DNA from: Corallium rubrum
Taxonomy: Eukaryota > Cnidaria > Anthozoa > Scleralcyonacea > Coralliidae
Assembly: GCA_964035015.1 (NCBI GenBank)
Contig: OZ036002.1
Coordinates: 5,116,877 to 5,180,876 of the forward strand
Length of the DNA: 64,000 nt
Reading direction: 5' to 3'
A program made the position numbers and the translations under genes. Under the pieces are notes generated by a model. The model was not told where the DNA came from, did no database searches, and saw only the letters and a list, made by a program, of their open reading frames with translations. Numbering within the stretch: the first letter of the stretch is position 1; each line of letters opens with the position of its first letter. Shown here piece after piece: positions 49,435 through 58,507 of the stretch.

Positions 49435-49790
49435 TCTTTCCTTTTATCTTCCTCTTATCTTCCCCTTATCTTCCCCTTATCTTCCCCTTATCTTCCTCTT
49501 ATCTTCCTCTTATCTTCCTCTTATCTTCCTTATCTTCCCCTTCTCTTCCTCTTATCTTCCTCTTATCTTCCTCTTATCTTCCTCTTATCTTCCTCTTATC
49601 TTCCTTATCTTCCTCTTATCTTCCCCTTATCTTCCTTATCTTCCTCTTATCTTCCCTATATCTTCCCTTTATCTTCCCTTTATCTTCCTTATCTTCCACT
49701 TATCTTCCTCTAATCTTCCTCTAATCTTCCTCTAATCTTCCTCTTATCTTCCTTATCTTCCTCTTATCTTCCCCTTATCTTCCTCTTACC
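49435..49790. repeat. TTATCTTCCTC minisatellite, right arm
   Basis: Reverse-complement counterpart of 47,281-47,625 with a different order and number of units. It is the fastest-changing part of the arms. Confidence 0.92.
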
Positions 49791-49904
49791 TGCCTTATTT
49801 CCCCAATTTTCAGTCCCAGACCCCTCAAGGATATCTGTCACAAATTCAAAATATATAGATATGCTCTGGCGGAATTCCATCATTTGCAACGTTACTTTCA
49901 TTGA

Positions 49905-50111
49905 GTGATGTTTACCAACGAACAGAGAGCATTTCTTCAGTTTTTGTGTCTTTCAAAACCGGTACAACAGCGAGCTGTTTTGGAGTCTGCGAGTCCTGAG
50001 CAGGTTCGATCTATATGCGAGTGTACGCACAATTTATGGCAAATGCACTACCAACTACCCCGTCAGGTGATTGAAACACTTAGCCCTTACCAGGACGATC
50101 TCGCATATTAA
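49905..50111 (+). CDS. Small 68-aa ORF of the virus-like element, right arm
   Basis: Counterpart of 46,962-47,168, open over its full length, with Thr where the left copy has Ala after the Cys-Glu-Cys motif. Orientation is outward in both arms. Function unknown. Confidence 0.5.
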   Translation: MMFTNEQRAFLQFLCLSKPVQQRAVLESASPEQVRSICECTHNLWQMHYQLPRQVIETLSPYQDDLAY

Positions 50112-50260
50112 TTAGGATTTCTTTGTCTAAACTCTGACGTCGCCCAGATTCGCCCAGACTCGTTCTTTTGTCTACATTACTAATGAGTTTTTAATGAGGT
50201 TTTACACATGGCAATATGCAAATATCAGTCTTAGCAACACTTGCAATATGCTTGACAACG

Positions 50261-50595
50261 TTAATAAAATAGTCGAATCAGCCGTTTAAACCAAGAGAGT
50301 TTTATTTCATATGTTGTCAAGTCAATACATCTCAAATCGTCGATCGTTCTTCTTACAGCTTCTCGAATTGATTCTTCATCCAAGGATTCGTTTACTCTAT
50401 ACACCAGGGTTAGATATGCGATAATTCGACCGAAATTGTTAAGGTTCATCTCTTCATAAACGTGTTGAAGACATATTCTGGGTATTTGTTCACTGATGCT
50501 GTCGAATAGTACTCTATGTTCTTCTAGTAAATGTTTAAGGTAATACGACAAAGTGTCTCTGTCGATATCAATGTTATTTTTCTTTAACTCATCGT
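50261..50595 (-). pseudogene. Bcl-2-like ORF, right arm, start codon lost
   Basis: About 110 codons are open on the minus strand. The stretch VYEEMNLNNFGRIIAYLTLV resembles the BH1 region of Bcl-2 proteins (N-W/F-G-R-I-x-A), preceded by helix-like YYLKHLLEEHR. Bcl-2 homologues that block host cell death are known in some adenovirus-like and adintovirus genomes, so the context fits. Relative to the left arm one base is missing in the ATG (near 50,606), which leaves no in-frame ATG. BH2 and a membrane anchor are not evident; the C terminus is KRLIRLFY. Confidence 0.5.
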
Positions 50596-51190
50596 AAATA
50601 ATATCATCTTGTCAAACGTTTACCGTACCCATTGTTGAGGTAAAGTGTATATACACAACACCGTACTTTAGTACTTATACTCATAGGGAGTCAAAGGTTA
50701 GGATTAAAGTGTCCCAAAGGAGCCTGAGATTGAATAAATAATAAGTTGAATATATGACGTAGTGAATACCAGGGGGGTTAAGTAACAGCTAGGGCTAGGG
50801 GGGAAAGTTAGGGTTACTGTGTCCCAAAGGAACATGAGAAATAATGACGTATGCATAATGAGATTAGGGTTAGAACGTCACAAAGGAGAATGAATAAATA
50901 ATAAGTTGAATATTTAATGAGGCGGCATCCCTTTGGGGTCTATAGTGGGGTCTATCACTATTGTCCTAATTAATTCATCGGCGACAGTCGGCGATCATCG
51001 GGGGAAACAAATTTTTTTTGGTTCTTGCGATGATCGCCGATAATCGGGGATTGTCCCCGATTGTCGGTTTTCATAATCCTATTTCATCGCAATTCATCGC
51101 AAAGCTGCATGTATCGCCGATGATCGGCGATATACGAGAACCAGGCTTACAGGGAAAAGGTAGATAGATCAACTGCTTGATTATACTATA

Positions 51191-51342
51191 ATCGAAATAT
51201 AGTAAGGTTAGATATACTACCAAAACCGATATACTGAGAGAGCGTTGGAGTTCTCTGTTTCGGCAGTATGTCTAAAACCTTACTATATATTTCGATATGC
51301 TTCAACACTGCCCACGCAGCACGCTACTTTTATATCACTATT
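51191..51342 (+). mobile_element. Retroposed element copy, 152 bp, 14-bp duplication
   Basis: TTGATTATACTATA is repeated exactly at 51,177-51,190 and 51,343-51,356. The body starts with the inverted piece (ATCGAAATATAGTAAGGTTAG), then runs forward through TTCTCTGTTTCGGCAGTATG to CACGCAGCACGCTACTTTTAT. It belongs to the family at 43,495 but lacks the hammerhead-like core. Confidence 0.75.
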
Positions 51343-51403
51343 TTGATTATACTATACCCTAGGCAGTGCTTGTTGTGTTGGATATAACAAAGAAAAAATC
51401 AAG

Positions 51404-51545
51404 GTGAACTACCGAGAGTTTTATAAACGAAATACTAATTGTTTCGAGCGGGAATCCTTTGTGAGAGTAAAATGTCACTCTGATGATAAGCTTGGCTCGA
51501 AACTGGTCAGTATTTCGTTCCTAAAACTCTCGGCAGTTTACTTCA
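51404..51545 (+). repeat. Foldback repeat enclosing a hammerhead-like motif
   Basis: Arms of about 44 bp (51,404-51,447 and 51,494-51,538) pair through CCGAGAGTTTTA and AACGAAATACT. They enclose ACT-CTGATGA (51,477-51,486), GCTC-GAAAC, and GTC-AGT (to 51,513). In this copy stem III AC/GT has a 2-nt loop (TG), closer to a workable hammerhead than the other copies. Stem II is weak. Confidence 0.5.
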
Positions 51546-51954
51546 CCACCCGATTTTCGTTTTATATAGAAACACGATTTAGGAAATATTAGGCGAAGAG
51601 AGTTGAAGAAAAGGTCGACCAAAGTCACCTGAACTAGTCAAGCATTAATAATGGCGCCTATAATAGCTATGGAGCGTAAAAGAATTTCCTTCGGCTAACG
51701 AATATAATCATCTCTACTTCGAAGATGAAATATCTGATTTTGGATACTAAAATATGTACAAAATAAGATAAGCGAAAGATTAGTACGAGAACATCCATTA
51801 GCAACATGCCAACGAATTGCGATGGTATACTACAATAGAGACAAGCAGACCTTATATTGCTGTATAAACTTATAAAAAACAACAACACGCGCCTATAGTC
51901 GCATAATATTAACTGTTCTATTTAGGCCAATATAAAAGTCAAAACGAGTTATAT
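51546..51954. other. AT-rich DNA, nothing firm
   Basis: A minus ORF at 51,667-51,888 is hydrophobic but has no flanking splice or start evidence. Not called. Confidence 0.4.
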
Positions 51955-52135
51955 AAGTATCGTGCTGCGTAACGCAGTGTAGAAATATACAAATCAAAAT
52001 AGTGAAGCAAGGCTTGTGTACTGCCCAAATACTCATTAATATAGGCGGCCTAACTTTACGAGGGAAAGCCATTCGTCGAAGAGAGAAGTGCACATAAAGC
52101 CCCTTCGCTCTAAAACGTCAGACCTCCTACAACTC
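51955..52135 (-). mobile_element. Diverged reverse copy of the hammerhead-bearing element
   Basis: GTGCTGCGTAACGCAGTGTAG (51,961-51,981) matches the family's 3' part reversed. CCCCTTCGCTCTAAAACGTCAG (about 52,100-52,121) is a decayed hammerhead-like core. Other parts are too diverged to place. Confidence 0.5.
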
Positions 52136-52296
52136 AAGCCTTCACTATAATCTATATACATCAAGACAAGTTTATTATTAGTCATTTGTATTCTACGGTT
52201 CATAAAGTAAACTTAAAAATTAATGTAGTACTACCACTGTATAACGCCGTAATTGGCAAAAATCGTGCCTTGTAGAACCGCGATATATATACTAAC

Positions 52297-52424
52297 CTAT
52301 ATTATTATTGTCCTTTAAAATCTTGCTTTGGAAAACGTTGCTTTCTCCTTCGGTCCTATCGTCTTTAACGAGGCGTAAATTACGTGGAGGACTTTCTGGC
52401 GTTTGAAACTCAGAGTTCATCTTA
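52297..52424 (-). CDS. Candidate coding exon, Ser/Pro/acidic protein
   Basis: On the minus strand a TATACTCTAG acceptor is followed by TAAG and ATG (52,420). Then come 41 open codons (NSEFQTPESPPRNLRLVKDD, then RTEGESNVFQSK) ending at a good donor, ATAG|GTTAGT, in phase 1. Composition and codon use look coding rather than random AT-rich DNA. The Ser-Pro motifs suggest a disordered intracellular segment. No family was recognised, and it is unclear whether it joins the exon at 55,923. Confidence 0.38.
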
Positions 52425-52866
52425 CTAGAGTATACCTTGACGCAAGAAACTACTTCATTGGGAAAGACGTATACGCATTTGAAGAGACGAAATACAATTT
52501 TTTCCTCACTTTATGACCTGTTACACGGCTCAGTGATTCTCCTGAACGGAAGAAACAGACACCCCGCCTCGTGATAACAAAATCTGCATATGAAATGAAC
52601 CGTGGCGTTGTTTTCTTAGCCACTTTATATAAATATAATAATGGGCTTGGCAGCAAGTTTGAATAATTTTATTTTAACTAAACATACAGCTATTTAGTCG
52701 GTTTCGGATCTGTTTTTATATATGTATGTATACAGCGCTGAAACGAAAGCCCGGTACATTAAATAATCCGGTGTTTTATATACGTCAGTCGGTTAAGATA
52801 AATTATTTGGCGAAGGCAAATGTTGAAGGCAATGCCTATAATTTCGCACACGGTACCGCTGATTAA

Positions 52867-52999
52867 GGCCACGTCCACACGTCTCCGTTTTCATAAAGTT
52901 TTCATATTGTTTCAGGTAATAGACCATTGTTTTTTTGCTCCACTGAGGACCGAGAACAATATAAAAACGCTATGAAAACGTAAACGTGTGGACGTGGCC
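52867..52999. mobile_element. Harbinger-type MITE, 133 bp, TAA duplication
   Basis: Perfect 16-bp ends GGCCACGTCCACACGT, with similarity continuing inward (CCGTTTTCATA / TACGTTTTCATA). TAA at 52,864-52,866 and 53,000-53,002. No coding capacity. Confidence 0.88.
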
Positions 53000-53159
53000 T
53001 AATACATGACTGCATATACAGTATTTTTTAGACCTAACCGGGACAAGTTGAGAAAATGTACAGCAACAAGTCCGTCCGCCTACAGGAATTGAATCTGTGA
53101 CTCTGCGATGATATCAGTACATGCATGACCATGCACCGAACTACGACAGTATAATTTCC

Positions 53160-53540
53160 GCGAGCTTAACTGTATTATATATAACGTTAGTAATATACAG
53201 GCTTTATATACAGGGGGAGTAGAGAGTACATTTTGTTATAGTAGTTACTAACTACGTTGCCGACTAGAACTTGTATACCCCTATATAACTTATATACTAT
53301 AGTTCTGTATAATATATAATACGAGTTTTGTATTGTATAACGGTAGTAACAAGGGAAGTATATAGAGATACTTTAAGTTATAGTTGTAAGTACTAACGAA
53401 GTTCGTTGCCATCATGAGTTCTGTATTATATACACAACACGGGTTTTGTATTACATATACACGAATTCTGTAGAAGTAACGGTAGTAATGCCTGGGAAGT
53501 AGAGATATACATAAAGTTATGTATAGCCGTATACCTTTTA
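53160..53540. repeat. Degenerate tandem repeat, ~130-bp unit
   Basis: Three loose copies share ATATAATACGAGTTTTGTATTG, AACGGTAGTAACAAGGGAAG and TACTAACGAAGTTCGTTGCC-like blocks (about 53,230, 53,320 and 53,440). Minus-strand ORFs across it are low-complexity. Confidence 0.65.
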
Positions 53541-54104
53541 GCTTGAATAAAGTATTTTTCATATAGGGTATTTTGTTGTTTATAACTAGTTGCTTTTTTT
53601 AAAGTATGGAGTGTTTTATTAGTAATAACTACATGCTGTATATGTTTACACAAGTAATACAAACGAAGAGCCTCACTTTTAATAATTATATATTACTTAA
53701 TGTATAGACATCATGACGGAGGGCCTCATATTTTAAAATGCAATTCTCAATTGATAATTCCGTTAAAATCTGTGGTCTGAAAAAGAAATTCTGACGAATT
53801 GCGTTTTAACAATAAAGTCATTGATAAAAGAGAAATTACTGTACAAATAGACACATGCAAAGATCAGAACCGATTATGCTAATTGAAAATAGTCTGTACT
53901 CTCGCGATACGCATCAAAACATTCTTGAATCTTGATATCAAAGATAGGGAAAAAATAGATATAGGAGTTGAAGTGGTTTCCAGCAATCGGTTCATGCTCT
54001 TATATATAAAAACACACGTACACAAAAAAATATTTGCATGCCTATATATATACAGTCACAATATATACAGTATATATACAGTCACACATGCATATATATA
54101 TAGG

Positions 54105-54290
54105 AAAATTAAAATGTCGTGTAAACTGAATGTTTGGTTTTAAAAAAATATTTCATTGACAGGCTTGTCTATTTATGAATATAAATTTTAATTCGAAGTC
54201 CCTAATACCTTGTTAACAGCCGTGTCACTTCATGATATATACAGCTTATACTATTCAAAAGAGTTATTTATTTGGACTTGGGAAAATTAA
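54105..54290 (-). repeat. Reverse copy of the 55.1-55.9 kb repeat
   Basis: GTAAACTGAATGTTTGGTTTTAA..., TCGAAGTCCCTAATACC and GTGTCACTTCA appear here as the complement of blocks in the tandem repeat 0.9 kb downstream. Confidence 0.7.
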
Positions 54291-54715
54291 AATGTCGACT
54301 GACTGTGTTTACTTATAATTTATTATACCATGTTCACAATATTATCGCGCTATTAACTTTGTGTATAAAGTTGTTCGGAAAAAGGAATGGAGTATATATA
54401 GGACTGGAAATCGGAACCACGCTATAGGAAATACTTGTATAGGAAAGGTGTTTATTGGCAAACTAAGCAATAATTTGTGCCATCACAATATCGTAACGGA
54501 TATTGAACACAGCATGGAAATCGCGGCGAAAGAATAACGAATCTATTTATTTTTTTTCAAAAAAGAAATTGAGATTAATTTAACAAAAACTGTTGCCAAG
54601 GTTAAAAAATAACATACAAGTTGTTTTATACCCACTCATGTATAACTGTACTACATACATGTACAAATTTAGAACTCGTTATTTTATAAGATCTTGGCAA
54701 CAGCCTCCCTATAGC

Positions 54716-54780
54716 TCAGTGGACAAAGCACTACGGCACTATAGCATCGCAGGGTCGCGGGTTCAATTCCTATAGCTGGA
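54716..54780 (+). mobile_element. tRNA-like SINE head or tRNA pseudogene
   Basis: A pol III A box (TATAGCTCAGTGGACAAAGCA) and B box (GGGTTCAATTCC) are spaced as in a tRNA. The anticodon arm does not pair and the acceptor ends match poorly, so this is not a working tRNA. Poly(AT) sequence follows about 95 bp later. Confidence 0.6.
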
Positions 54781-54874
54781 AGGCTTTGATGTTACATTTT
54801 CGCAACTGGTCTCGGTTTGGTTTTAAAATGTATATATTTTTACACTTAATTTTCCTTTCAAAAATTCCTACAAC

Positions 54875-54876
<2 letters not shown>

Positions 54877-54945
<69 letters not shown>
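54877..54945. repeat. (AT)n microsatellite
   Basis: Uninterrupted TA run of about 68 nt that abuts the retroposed copy at 54,946. Confidence 0.97.
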
Positions 54946-54948
<3 letters not shown>

Positions 54949-55113
54949 AGATATACTGCATGCCGAAACATAGAACGCAGTAGTCTAACGTTTCGAGCGA
55001 AGGCCCTTCGTCAGAGAGAAATGTTCTCTGTTTCGGCAGTATATCTAACCTTACTATATTTCGATTGTTGTTTCAACATTGCCTACGCAGCACGCTACTT
55101 TTATTTTAATATA
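54946..55113. mobile_element. Retroposed hammerhead-bearing element copy
   Basis: The inverted part (GTTAGATATACTGC... GAAACATAGAACG, then a reversed hammerhead core at 54,982-55,019) is followed directly by the forward part, TTCTCTGTTTCGGCAGTATA to ACGCAGCACGCTACTTTTAT. The left end lies in the AT run, so a duplication cannot be scored. Confidence 0.7.
54982..55019 (-). ncRNA. Hammerhead-like motif in inverted part
   Basis: On the minus strand it reads TCT-CTGACGA-AGGGC-CTTC-GCTC-GAAAC-GTT-AGA, identical in core and inner stem I to the copies at 43,781 and 62,769. Confidence 0.5.
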
Positions 55114-55129
55114 TAGAAGTCCAAATAGA

Positions 55130-55333
55130 TATAAACATTTCTGAATATTAAGCTATATATATATCGTGAAGTGACACGGCTATAACATGGTATTAGGGAC
55201 TTTGGATTAAAAATTATGTTCATAGGCAAGCCGGTTAATAAATTATGTTTTCAAAACCAAACATTCAGTTTACTCACATTTTAATTTTCTGAAATCCAAA
55301 TAAATAACATTTCGGAATATTAAGCTGTATAAT

Positions 55334-55420
<87 letters not shown>

Positions 55421-55921
55421 GAAGACTGAAGTGACGCGGTTATAACAAGATATCACGAAACTTCGAATTAAAAATTATATTCATAGCCAATAATAAAAGA
55501 TTTTTTAAAACCAACATTTGAATTCTCATTGAAACTCGACATTTGAATTTTCCGAAGTCCAAATATAAATAACATTTCTAAATACTAAGCTGTGTATAAC
55601 GTAAAGTGACGCGGAATTACAAGGTATACGCAACAGTTACTCTGCGTCGCAATTAAATGTACAAAGCGAACGCAACTTCGAATTAGACTGAATTATATTC
55701 AGTCATAGACAAGCCGGTTAATGAAATATTTTTTAAAACCAAACATTCAGTTTACTCGACATTTAAATTTTCCGAAGTCCAAATATAAATAACATTTCTA
55801 AATACTAAGCTGTGTATATCCTAAAGTGAGGCGGGATTACGACAAGGTATTACGGGAATTAGAATTTTTTTTCGCAGACAAACCGGTTAATAAAACATTT
55901 TTAAAACCAAGGTTTAGCTTA
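55130..55921. repeat. Tandem repeat of ~200-280-bp units with AT microsatellite
   Basis: Four copies share GAAGTGACGCGG, TTCGAATTAAAAATTATATTC, CAAGCCGGTTAATAAA, AAAACCAAACATTCAGTTTAC and TCCGAAGTCCAAATATAAAT. The first two copies are separated by a TA run (55,334-55,418). The last, partial copy stops at the splice donor of the minus exon at 55,923, so the repeat unit may have arisen from that intron's start. Confidence 0.75.
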
Positions 55922-55922
55922 C

Positions 55923-56100
55923 TTGAATTTATCGAAGACGTTATTCTTTCAGGCTTTTCTGCACAGCGTGAATTGCTTTCCTCGAGCTTTTCGCAATCTC
56001 TTGCAAGTCCTTTCACCTTGCCAACGTCCATCTTAAACCACGCAATTTCCGTGTACTTCCCTCACCAAAACCATCCAATATTTCAACGTTCTTGTAAATC
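55923..56100 (-). CDS. Candidate first coding exon, minus strand
   Basis: The exon runs on the minus strand from an acceptor (GGTTACATCTCTTGTAG) to a donor, TTCAA|GTAAGC. ATG at 56,031 is in a strong context (TTTAAGATGG) and opens 36 codons plus one base: DVGKVKGLARDCEKLEESNS then RCAEKPERITSSINS. It is charged, helix-prone and has no signal peptide. In-frame stops lie upstream of the ATG. The plus-strand ORF over the same DNA (55,826-56,191) has poorer codon choice, and I take it as the shadow. Confidence 0.4.
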
Positions 56101-56263
56101 CTACAAGAGATGTAACCAAAATGGATTTTATTCAATTTGTCGACTAAAGATTAGCAAATCCCATGCATATAAATTAGTTTCAGATAAGTAGGATGATTTT
56201 CATTGGTAGATCGAGAAATATTTCCAATAAATATTTGATGCCCAAAGTTCCAGCTGATTATTG

Positions 56264-56267
<4 letters not shown>

Positions 56268-56357
<90 letters not shown>
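56268..56357. repeat. (AT)n microsatellite
   Basis: A 90-nt TA run. Ile-Tyr repeat ORFs over it are artefacts. Confidence 0.97.
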
Positions 56358-56359
<2 letters not shown>

Positions 56360-56435
56360 ATGCATGATGTTGTTGTACATTGAAGCTGTGAAGGCAGACA
56401 GGATAGCAAAACAGAATGAATCAGACTTTAGTATT

Positions 56436-56476
56436 TTACTCTGTCTAACGCCAGACGATCTTATTTGTCAACGGAA
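56436..56476 (-). repeat. Single copy of the ATCGTCTGGCGTTAG motif
   Basis: Read on the minus strand this is AAGATCGTCTGGCGTTAGAC followed by AGAGTAAAATACT. The same word is tandemly repeated 2 kb away at 58,364-58,507. Confidence 0.6.
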
Positions 56477-56522
56477 GAACACTCGGTAGTGAAAAAAGTT
56501 AAAAGGCATTGGCAATATAAAT

Positions 56523-57130
56523 TAAAGTGTATATGAAATGAAAATTAAATTTGTCTAATTTTGAAGAACTCTTGATGTTGTAAAGTAACATCTTCTACAG
56601 TTTTTCCATATCTTACTTCGTTCTTGAGATCTTACTATTTGTTTGATATGTAAATGATCACACTGCACACCTCACATTGTATAATAAGTTACTGAGAAAT
56701 CGTGGATATCACTGATATTAATCTGTTAAATTGCTTGAACCTGTGTTTGTTTAAAGTCATGAGGCAAATACACCTATACATGCCCAGTTTCGTGTGACTT
56801 TATTCGATAACTTCAACCTCGACTTCAACAATATTCCTAATTTTCCAACAACTCATTATACAATGTGACGTATGCAGTGTGCTCATTTACTTATCAAACA
56901 AATAGTAATATCTCAAGAATGAAGTAAGATATGGAAAAACTGTAGAAGATGTTACTTTACAATATCAAGAGTTCTTTCAAATTAGACAAACTTAACTTTC
57001 ATTTCATATACACTTTAAGTTTGTCTAATTTGAAAGAACTCGGGAAATTGTAATGCAAGATCTTTTTCCGACTTTCTGTAAATTTTTTTCGTTTTTGAGA
57101 TATTTTAATTTGTTTGATATGTAAATGCGA
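56523..57130. repeat. Large foldback, ~140-bp arms, plus third copy
   Basis: The left arm 56,523-56,668 and right arm 56,874-57,018 are reverse complements (TTTGTCTAATTTTGAAGAACTC, CTACAGTTTTTCCATATC, TTTGTTTGATATGTAAATG) around about 205 nt. A third, more diverged copy in the left-arm orientation follows at once (57,010-57,130). No ORF of note. Confidence 0.8.
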
Positions 57131-57400
57131 GATGGTCTCTTTGGACGCGGAGCAGTAGGAAACAGTAAAATTTCATTTTTTTTAGAGTGGGTTATTTTGA
57201 GTGGCCCATGCAGCTTCTCGTAAATCCCTTTACGAAAGTGCAAAATTTCCGAATTTCGTAAGCCCTATATAGAAACGCGTTTTGAGTTATCCCTAGGCGG
57301 AAATTTTCGAAATTGAAGTCCCAGTAAAATATAATATTCACATACTCCCAGAAAATTTAAAAAATAAATGGCAGTGGTGTTCTGCTCATGAAACATATAA
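57131..57400. other. Intergenic DNA
   Basis: Short spacer with no recognised feature. Confidence 0.4.
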
Positions 57401-58208
57401 TGTATCAGTCAATCCCAGCTGTGCCCATCTCCCCCAGGCTAGGGGTAGGGCTATCGCCAGAAACACATAACCCGGTCACAGAATAGTAATACAACCAGAA
57501 GTCCAACTCGCGTCGGAACCTTTGAAGTTTATATCCTCGCGCATGTCGCGCATCTTGATTCCTCGCCATCCTACGTAATCCTGGCAAGTTCCCCCGGCAG
57601 TTTGGACCTTCAAAAGAAGGTTAAAACCTTCAAAAGAAGGTTAAAACTGCCGGGGGAACTTGCCAGGATTGCGTAGGACATTGCGTAGGATCGCGTCGGA
57701 TGGCGTGAAATATCGCGCCTGCGCATTGAAGAAATGTGGAGAAGTTTTCACTTGAGTCGGACTTTTGGTTCATCCTTATTCTGTGACCCGGTCGGGATTT
57801 GGAACATTCGCACTTGCTATGCACTGTGGGAAAGTATATCCAATTCCTACCACAGGCAGCCCAAGTGCGGGCATTTTAACGGAAATATATTTGAAATATA
57901 AGGTTTCAAACTTCCAAGTAAATCGGACGTTAAATGAGCTAAAATATGACAAATATTTCAATAAAATAGCGTTACCTTGAGTTCATGATGTGTTGTCTTC
58001 TATTTGTGTGCGTCTTGAGTTGATTTGAAGCAATTTATCTGTGTTTTTGTTTGGGGTTTAGACCTGAATTTGTTGCCCAGAGGTGGGGCCTTGGCACACT
58101 ATGTCTTTCCCTGGGGTGGGGACATGGTCAATTTTTTCTCCAAAATGTCTAATGCTCGGGTGTTGGCCTGGGGGGTAGGGGTGGGCACAATTGGAATTGA
58201 CTGATACA
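57401..58208. mobile_element. TIR element, ~0.8 kb
   Basis: Ends TGTATCAGTCAATCCCAGCT (57,401) and the complement of TGTATCAGTCAATTCCAATT (to 58,208) continue inward through GTGCCCA and CCCCCAGGC for about 43 bp. The flanks suggest a TA or longer duplication but none is exact. A second, nested inverted repeat lies inside. Confidence 0.7.
57569..57678. repeat. Near-perfect 35-bp palindrome arms around a duplicated hairpin
   Basis: Arms 57,569-57,603 and 57,644-57,678 differ at one position. The loop holds two tandem copies of CCTTCAAAAGAAGGTTAAAA, each itself a small hairpin. Weaker inverted similarity extends outward to about 57,470 and 57,795 (CCCGGTCACAGAATA). Confidence 0.88.
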
Positions 58209-58363
58209 TAAGCATTTATAAAAAGTGCCATTAAGTACGAAGGGAATCCAAATTCTTATGTTGTTATAAGAGTTGTTTCTTCATTCTTTTAACAAAGATC
58301 TATTTATCTCAATAATCACATTTAACCCCTTCAGGCTTGACAACCAGGGGTCTTCCTTGACGA

Positions 58364-58507
58364 GTAAAATCGTCTGGCGTTAGCCACAGTAAAATCGTCT
58401 GGCGTTAGCCACAGTAAAATCGTCTGGCGTTAGCCATAGTAAAATCGTCTGGCGTTAGCCACAGTAAAATCGTCTGGCGTTAGCCACAGTAAAATCGTCT
58501 GGCGTTA
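58364..58507 (+). repeat. 25-bp tandem repeat, 5.8 copies
   Basis: The unit is GTAAAATCGTCTGGCGTTAGCCACA, described by position because of length; units differ only at one C/T. The array ends where the GTTGAA-rich MITE begins. Confidence 0.95.

Larger units (their letters stand above)
46021..50960. mobile_element. 4.94-kb palindromic element with virus-like packaging ATPase in each arm
   Basis: Left arm 46,021-48,520 and right arm 48,540-50,960 are reverse complements around a 19-nt spacer. Paired coordinates sum to 97,060 near the centre, 97,073 beyond the minisatellite, then 97,085 and 96,991 further out, so only a few indels separate the arms. Outer ends are TAGTGATAG and CTATCACTA. TTGTCCTAA flanks both sides (46,011-46,019 and 50,961-50,969). 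Gene content (packaging ATPase, small ORF, Bcl-2-like ORF) points to a Polinton/adintovirus-type source. The 9-bp duplication is longer than the 5-6 bp of Polintons. No polymerase, integrase or capsid gene is present. Confidence 0.85.
45627..51147. mobile_element. Harbinger-like element split by the palindromic element
   Basis: The left end AACCTGGTTTTCATTTGTCGC (45,627) pairs with the right end, which reads GCGATATACGAGAACCAGGCT (to 51,147). Both flanks are rich in TCGCCGAT/ATCGGCGA units (45,651-45,740 and 50,975-51,135). TAA precedes the left end. The 4.94-kb palindromic element sits inside, so the host element came first. Confidence 0.65.

Noticed and set aside
47165..49735. Long Leu/Ser/Tyr-rich ORFs over the GGAAGATAA repeats
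   Set aside because: They are translations of a minisatellite in several frames and have no conserved content beyond the repeat.
46021..50960. Palindrome as a pure assembly or hairpin-read artefact
   Set aside because: The arms differ by a 94-nt insertion, several indels and minisatellite structure. The outer flanks are different halves of one host element with a short flanking repeat, which an artefact would not produce. Raw reads should still be checked.
54716..54780. Functional tRNA gene
   Set aside because: A and B boxes are present, but the anticodon and acceptor stems do not pair properly. Better read as a SINE head or pseudogene.
57025..57824. Several 60-72-aa ORFs on both strands
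   Set aside because: They fall in foldback arms and the TIR element and have no conserved features.
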